DNA from: Fibrobacter sp. UWH4
Lineage (GTDB): Bacteria > Fibrobacterota > Fibrobacteria > Fibrobacterales > Fibrobacteraceae
Assembly: GCF_900142475.1 (NCBI RefSeq)
Contig: NZ_FRAY01000001.1
Span: 186,001-250,000 of the forward strand
Direction: 5' to 3'
Length of the DNA stretch: 64,000 nucleotides
The notes under the pieces are model-generated. The model was not told the DNA's origin and searched no databases. It saw only the letters and a program-made list of their open reading frames with translations. Numbering within the stretch: position 1 is the first letter of the stretch; the number at the start of each line of letters is the position of its first letter. This document shows positions 61,637-64,000 of this stretch, piece after piece. Both the position numbers and the translations under genes were made by a program.

Positions 61637-64000
61637 ATGACAAAATCTATTGAAATCCGCGATGCGCACGAGCACAATTTACGCCATGTGAACCTTTCTA
61701 TTCCCCGCGATTCCATCGTGGTGGTGACCGGCGTTTCCGGTTCGGGCAAGTCGAGCCTTGCCTTCGATACGGTGTTCCAGGAAGGCCAGAGGCGCTTCGT
61801 GGAGTCGCTCTCGGCGTATGCGCGTCAGTTCATTGGCCGCATGAAGCACCCCGAGGTGGAGAGCGTGCGCGGCATTTCTCCGACGATTTCGATTGACCAG
61901 AAGACGGTGAACCGAAACCCGCGTTCGACGGTGGGTACGGTGGTGGAAATCTTGGACCATTACCGCTTGCTGTTTGCGCGCCTCGGCGTGCCGCATTGCC
62001 CCGATTGCGGGCGCGTGATCCAGGCGCAGACGGTGGATCAGATTGTCGATAATTTGTATGTGAGTGACGAGGGCAAGCAGATTACGGTGATGGCGCCGAT
62101 TGTGCAGGAGCGCAAGGGCGAATACCGCAAGGAACTGGCCGAACTCAAGGAAAACGGATTTGTGCGTGCCCGCGTGGACGGCACGATTTATCGCCTGGAA
62201 GATGTCCCGGCGCTGGTGCGTTACGAGAAGCACACGATTGAAGCGGTGATTGACCGCCTGACGCTGGAACGCAAGAATATGAGCCGCCTGCGCGAGGCGC
62301 TGGAAGGCGCGCTGAAACTGACCGACGGAAAACTGGTGAGTTTCTTGCTTGCTGCGGCTAGTTCCGCAGGTGCGGGGGATGCGTCGCAGTCTGGAAATGC
62401 GTCGGCCAAGGAAGAATATCGCTTGCAGGGAACGCTGCTCGCTTGCCCTAAGTGCGGCATCTCTATTCCGGAACTGGAACCGCGGTTCTTCAGCTTTAAC
62501 GACCCGAAGGGACGCTGCCCCGCCTGTAAGGGTATGGGCGAAAGCTACAAGTTCGACCTGGACTTGATTATCCCGGATAAGACGAAATCGATTAAGGACG
62601 GTTGCATCGCCACCATCAAGAAGGACGACGGGACGCTGATTTTCAGCGACTTCGGGCGCCGCAACCTGCGTAACATTGCAAACGAGATGCATTTTTCGCT
62701 GGATACGCCGTGGAACAAGCTCAAGAAGGCGCAACAGGATGCCGTGCTGTACGGCACGCCCAGCGGGAGCGAACGGGGAATCATGCCCATCATGGAAGAA
62801 CTGTGGGACATGTGGCACATATACCATTTCCGCAAGTACATGCAGATTGGCGTTTGCCCTGAATGCCACGGCACGCGAATCAACCGCACGGCGAATGCGG
62901 TCACGTTCCATGGCGTGAATTTGACCGAGATGACGGAATGGTCCGTCGAGAAGTCGGTGGAATTTTTCAATAAGATAGACTTGTCCGAAAAGGAAAAGCG
63001 AATCGGCAAGGAGATTCTGAAAGAGATTCGCGGGCGACTTTCGTTCCTCAATGCGGTGGGGCTGGGTTACCTGACCATCAACCGCAAGGCGTCCACGCTT
63101 TCGGGCGGTGAAGCGCAGCGAATCAGGCTTGCAAGTGCCGTGGGCGCCGGCCTGCAGGGCGTGCTTTACGTGCTTGACGAGCCGAGTATCGGACTCCACC
63201 CCCGCGATAACGATAAACTGCTCGGGATGCTGGAACATTTGCGCGCGCAGGGCAACTCTCTGATTATCGTGGAACACGACGAAGATACCATGCGCCATGC
63301 GGACTGCGTGATTGACGTGGGGCCGGGTGCCGGCGTGGAAGGCGGTCGCGTAATTGCGGCGGGAACTGTCGAGGAACTCGAGAAGAACAAGGCGTCGCTG
63401 ACGGGCGCGTACTTGAGCGGCCGCAAGGCCATTGAAATTCCCGAAAAGCGCAAGAAGATTGACAAGAATACGCCGAAACTCAAGATTTGCGGTGCCGCCG
63501 AAAACAACCTGAAGAACATCGATGTGGAAATCCCGCTCGATGGCGCGCTCACGGTGGTGACGGGCGTTTCGGGCTCCGGCAAGAGTACGCTGATTAACCA
63601 GATTCTACGCCGCGAACTGGCCCGCGTGTTCTATAACTCCGAAGAACCGGTCGGCAAGTTTGACCACCTGGAAGGTCTCGAGAATATCGACAAGGTAATT
63701 GAAATCGACCAGACGCCGATTGGCCGCACGCCGCGAAGCAACCCGGCGACGTACACCAAAATTTGGGACGATATCCGCGACCTTTTCGCCAGCATGGAAG
63801 AAAGCAAAATTCGCGGTTACAGCAAGAGCCGATTCAGTTTTAACGTGAAGGGCGGCCGCTGCGATGCCTGCGAAGGCGCGGGCGTGAAAATTGTGGACAT
63901 GCACATTCTGCCCAGCGTGCAGGTGACTTGCGAAGTTTGCGGCGGCAAGCGCTTTAACGATGCCACCCGTGAAGTGTATTTCAAGGGCAAGAACGTCTCC
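61637..64000 (+). CDS. uvrA: Excinuclease ABC subunit A, 3' end off window
   Basis: 788 residues visible; no stop before the edge. Damage-recognition ATPase of nucleotide excision repair. [16 protein letters not shown] is the first Walker A, then [15 protein letters not shown], the Zn motif CPKCG ... CPACKGMG, the first signature [23 protein letters not shown], and the second Walker [16 protein letters not shown] near residue 640. [15 protein letters not shown] starts the second zinc hook. ATG chosen as the first Met; there is no ribosome site and the promoter abuts it, so a leaderless mRNA is possible. Confidence 0.97.
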   Translation, partial: MTKSIEIRDAHEHNLRHVNLSIPRDSIVVVTGVSGSGKSSLAFDTVFQEGQRRFVESLSAYARQFIGRMKHPEVESVRGISPTISIDQKTVNRNPRSTVGTVVEILDHYRLLFARLGVPHCPDCGRVIQAQTVDQIVDNLYVSDEGKQITVMAPIVQERKGEYRKELAELKENGFVRARVDGTIYRLEDVPALVRYEKHTIEAVIDRLTLERKNMSRLREALEGALKLTDGKLVSFLLAAASSAGAGDASQSGNASAKEEYRLQGTLLACPKCGISIPELEPRFFSFNDPKGRCPACKGMGESYKFDLDLIIPDKTKSIKDGCIATIKKDDGTLIFSDFGRRNLRNIANEMHFSLDTPWNKLKKAQQDAVLYGTPSGSERGIMPIMEELWDMWHIYHFRKYMQIGVCPECHGTRINRTANAVTFHGVNLTEMTEWSVEKSVEFFNKIDLSEKEKRIGKEILKEIRGRLSFLNAVGLGYLTINRKASTLSGGEAQRIRLASAVGAGLQGVLYVLDEPSIGLHPRDNDKLLGMLEHLRAQGNSLIIVEHDEDTMRHADCVIDVGPGAGVEGGRVIAAGTVEELEKNKASLTGAYLSGRKAIEIPEKRKKIDKNTPKLKICGAAENNLKNIDVEIPLDGALTVVTGVSGSGKSTLINQILRRELARVFYNSEEPVGKFDHLEGLENIDKVIEIDQTPIGRTPRSNPATYTKIWDDIRDLFASMEESKIRGYSKSRFSFNVKGGRCDACEGAGVKIVDMHILPSVQVTCEVCGGKRFNDATREVYFKGKNVS

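Overview
The window reads as chromosome of a Fibrobacter-like, fibre-degrading gut or rumen bacterium. The evidence is a family 5 cellulase with a signal peptide, two members of the TIGR02147 family (a paralogous family best known from Fibrobacter succinogenes), many lipoproteins, a BamA/OmpH outer-membrane pair, and an mDAP-type murE. Both ends cut genes: the cellulase at the left edge and uvrA at the right.

Layout. 1-3.8 kb (minus strand): a tightly packed unit reading TIGR02147 regulator, lipoprotein with a carbohydrate-binding-like C-terminus, then GH5 endoglucanase. 3.8-4.9 kb: a complex intergenic region with paired operator-like repeats, a 43-bp exact copy of a piece of the cellulase gene, a strongly folded ncRNA candidate and a structured leader. 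4.6-8.6 kb: an A+T-rich island with a probable RiPP cluster (47-residue Cys-containing precursor, small unknown proteins, radical SAM/SPASM maturase), an amidohydrolase and an M15-like peptidase lipoprotein. 8.7-13.1 kb: trxA, a Crp/Fnr regulator, bamA and ompH. 13.1-16.7 kb: repeats, a geranylgeranyl-reductase-like flavoprotein with a ferredoxin, and an EAL-domain protein. 16.9-31.3 kb: respiratory complex I (nuoB to nuoN), without nuoA and with several unusual subunit extensions. 31.7-33.8 kb: a lipoprotein and pflA. 34-40.9 kb: the translation operon rimP-nusA-infB-rbfA-truB-ribF. 41.0-42.4 kb: an NSS-family transporter. 42.7-56.6 kb: the division and cell-wall cluster mraZ to ftsZ, without mraY and murD. 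56.7-57.4 kb: tandem 150-bp repeats. 57.4-61.4 kb: an outer-membrane protein and a second TIGR02147/lipoprotein pair. 61.6 kb to the end: uvrA.

How the genes work together. The housekeeping operons are long, overlapping and co-directional (ATGA or TAATG junctions), so they are probably translationally coupled. The two TIGR02147 genes each overlap a lipoprotein gene immediately downstream, and each has its own distinct repeated motif just upstream, which suggests autoregulated regulator/lipoprotein modules. A family of short palindromic repeats recurs between genes, and one copy has gone in frame into truB.

The most novel-looking material is the 3.76-7.0 kb stretch (repeat, ncRNA candidate and RiPP cluster), the regulator/lipoprotein pairs, the repeat insertion in truB and the modified complex I subunits. 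All functional names rest on recognising protein motifs by eye. No database search was possible.
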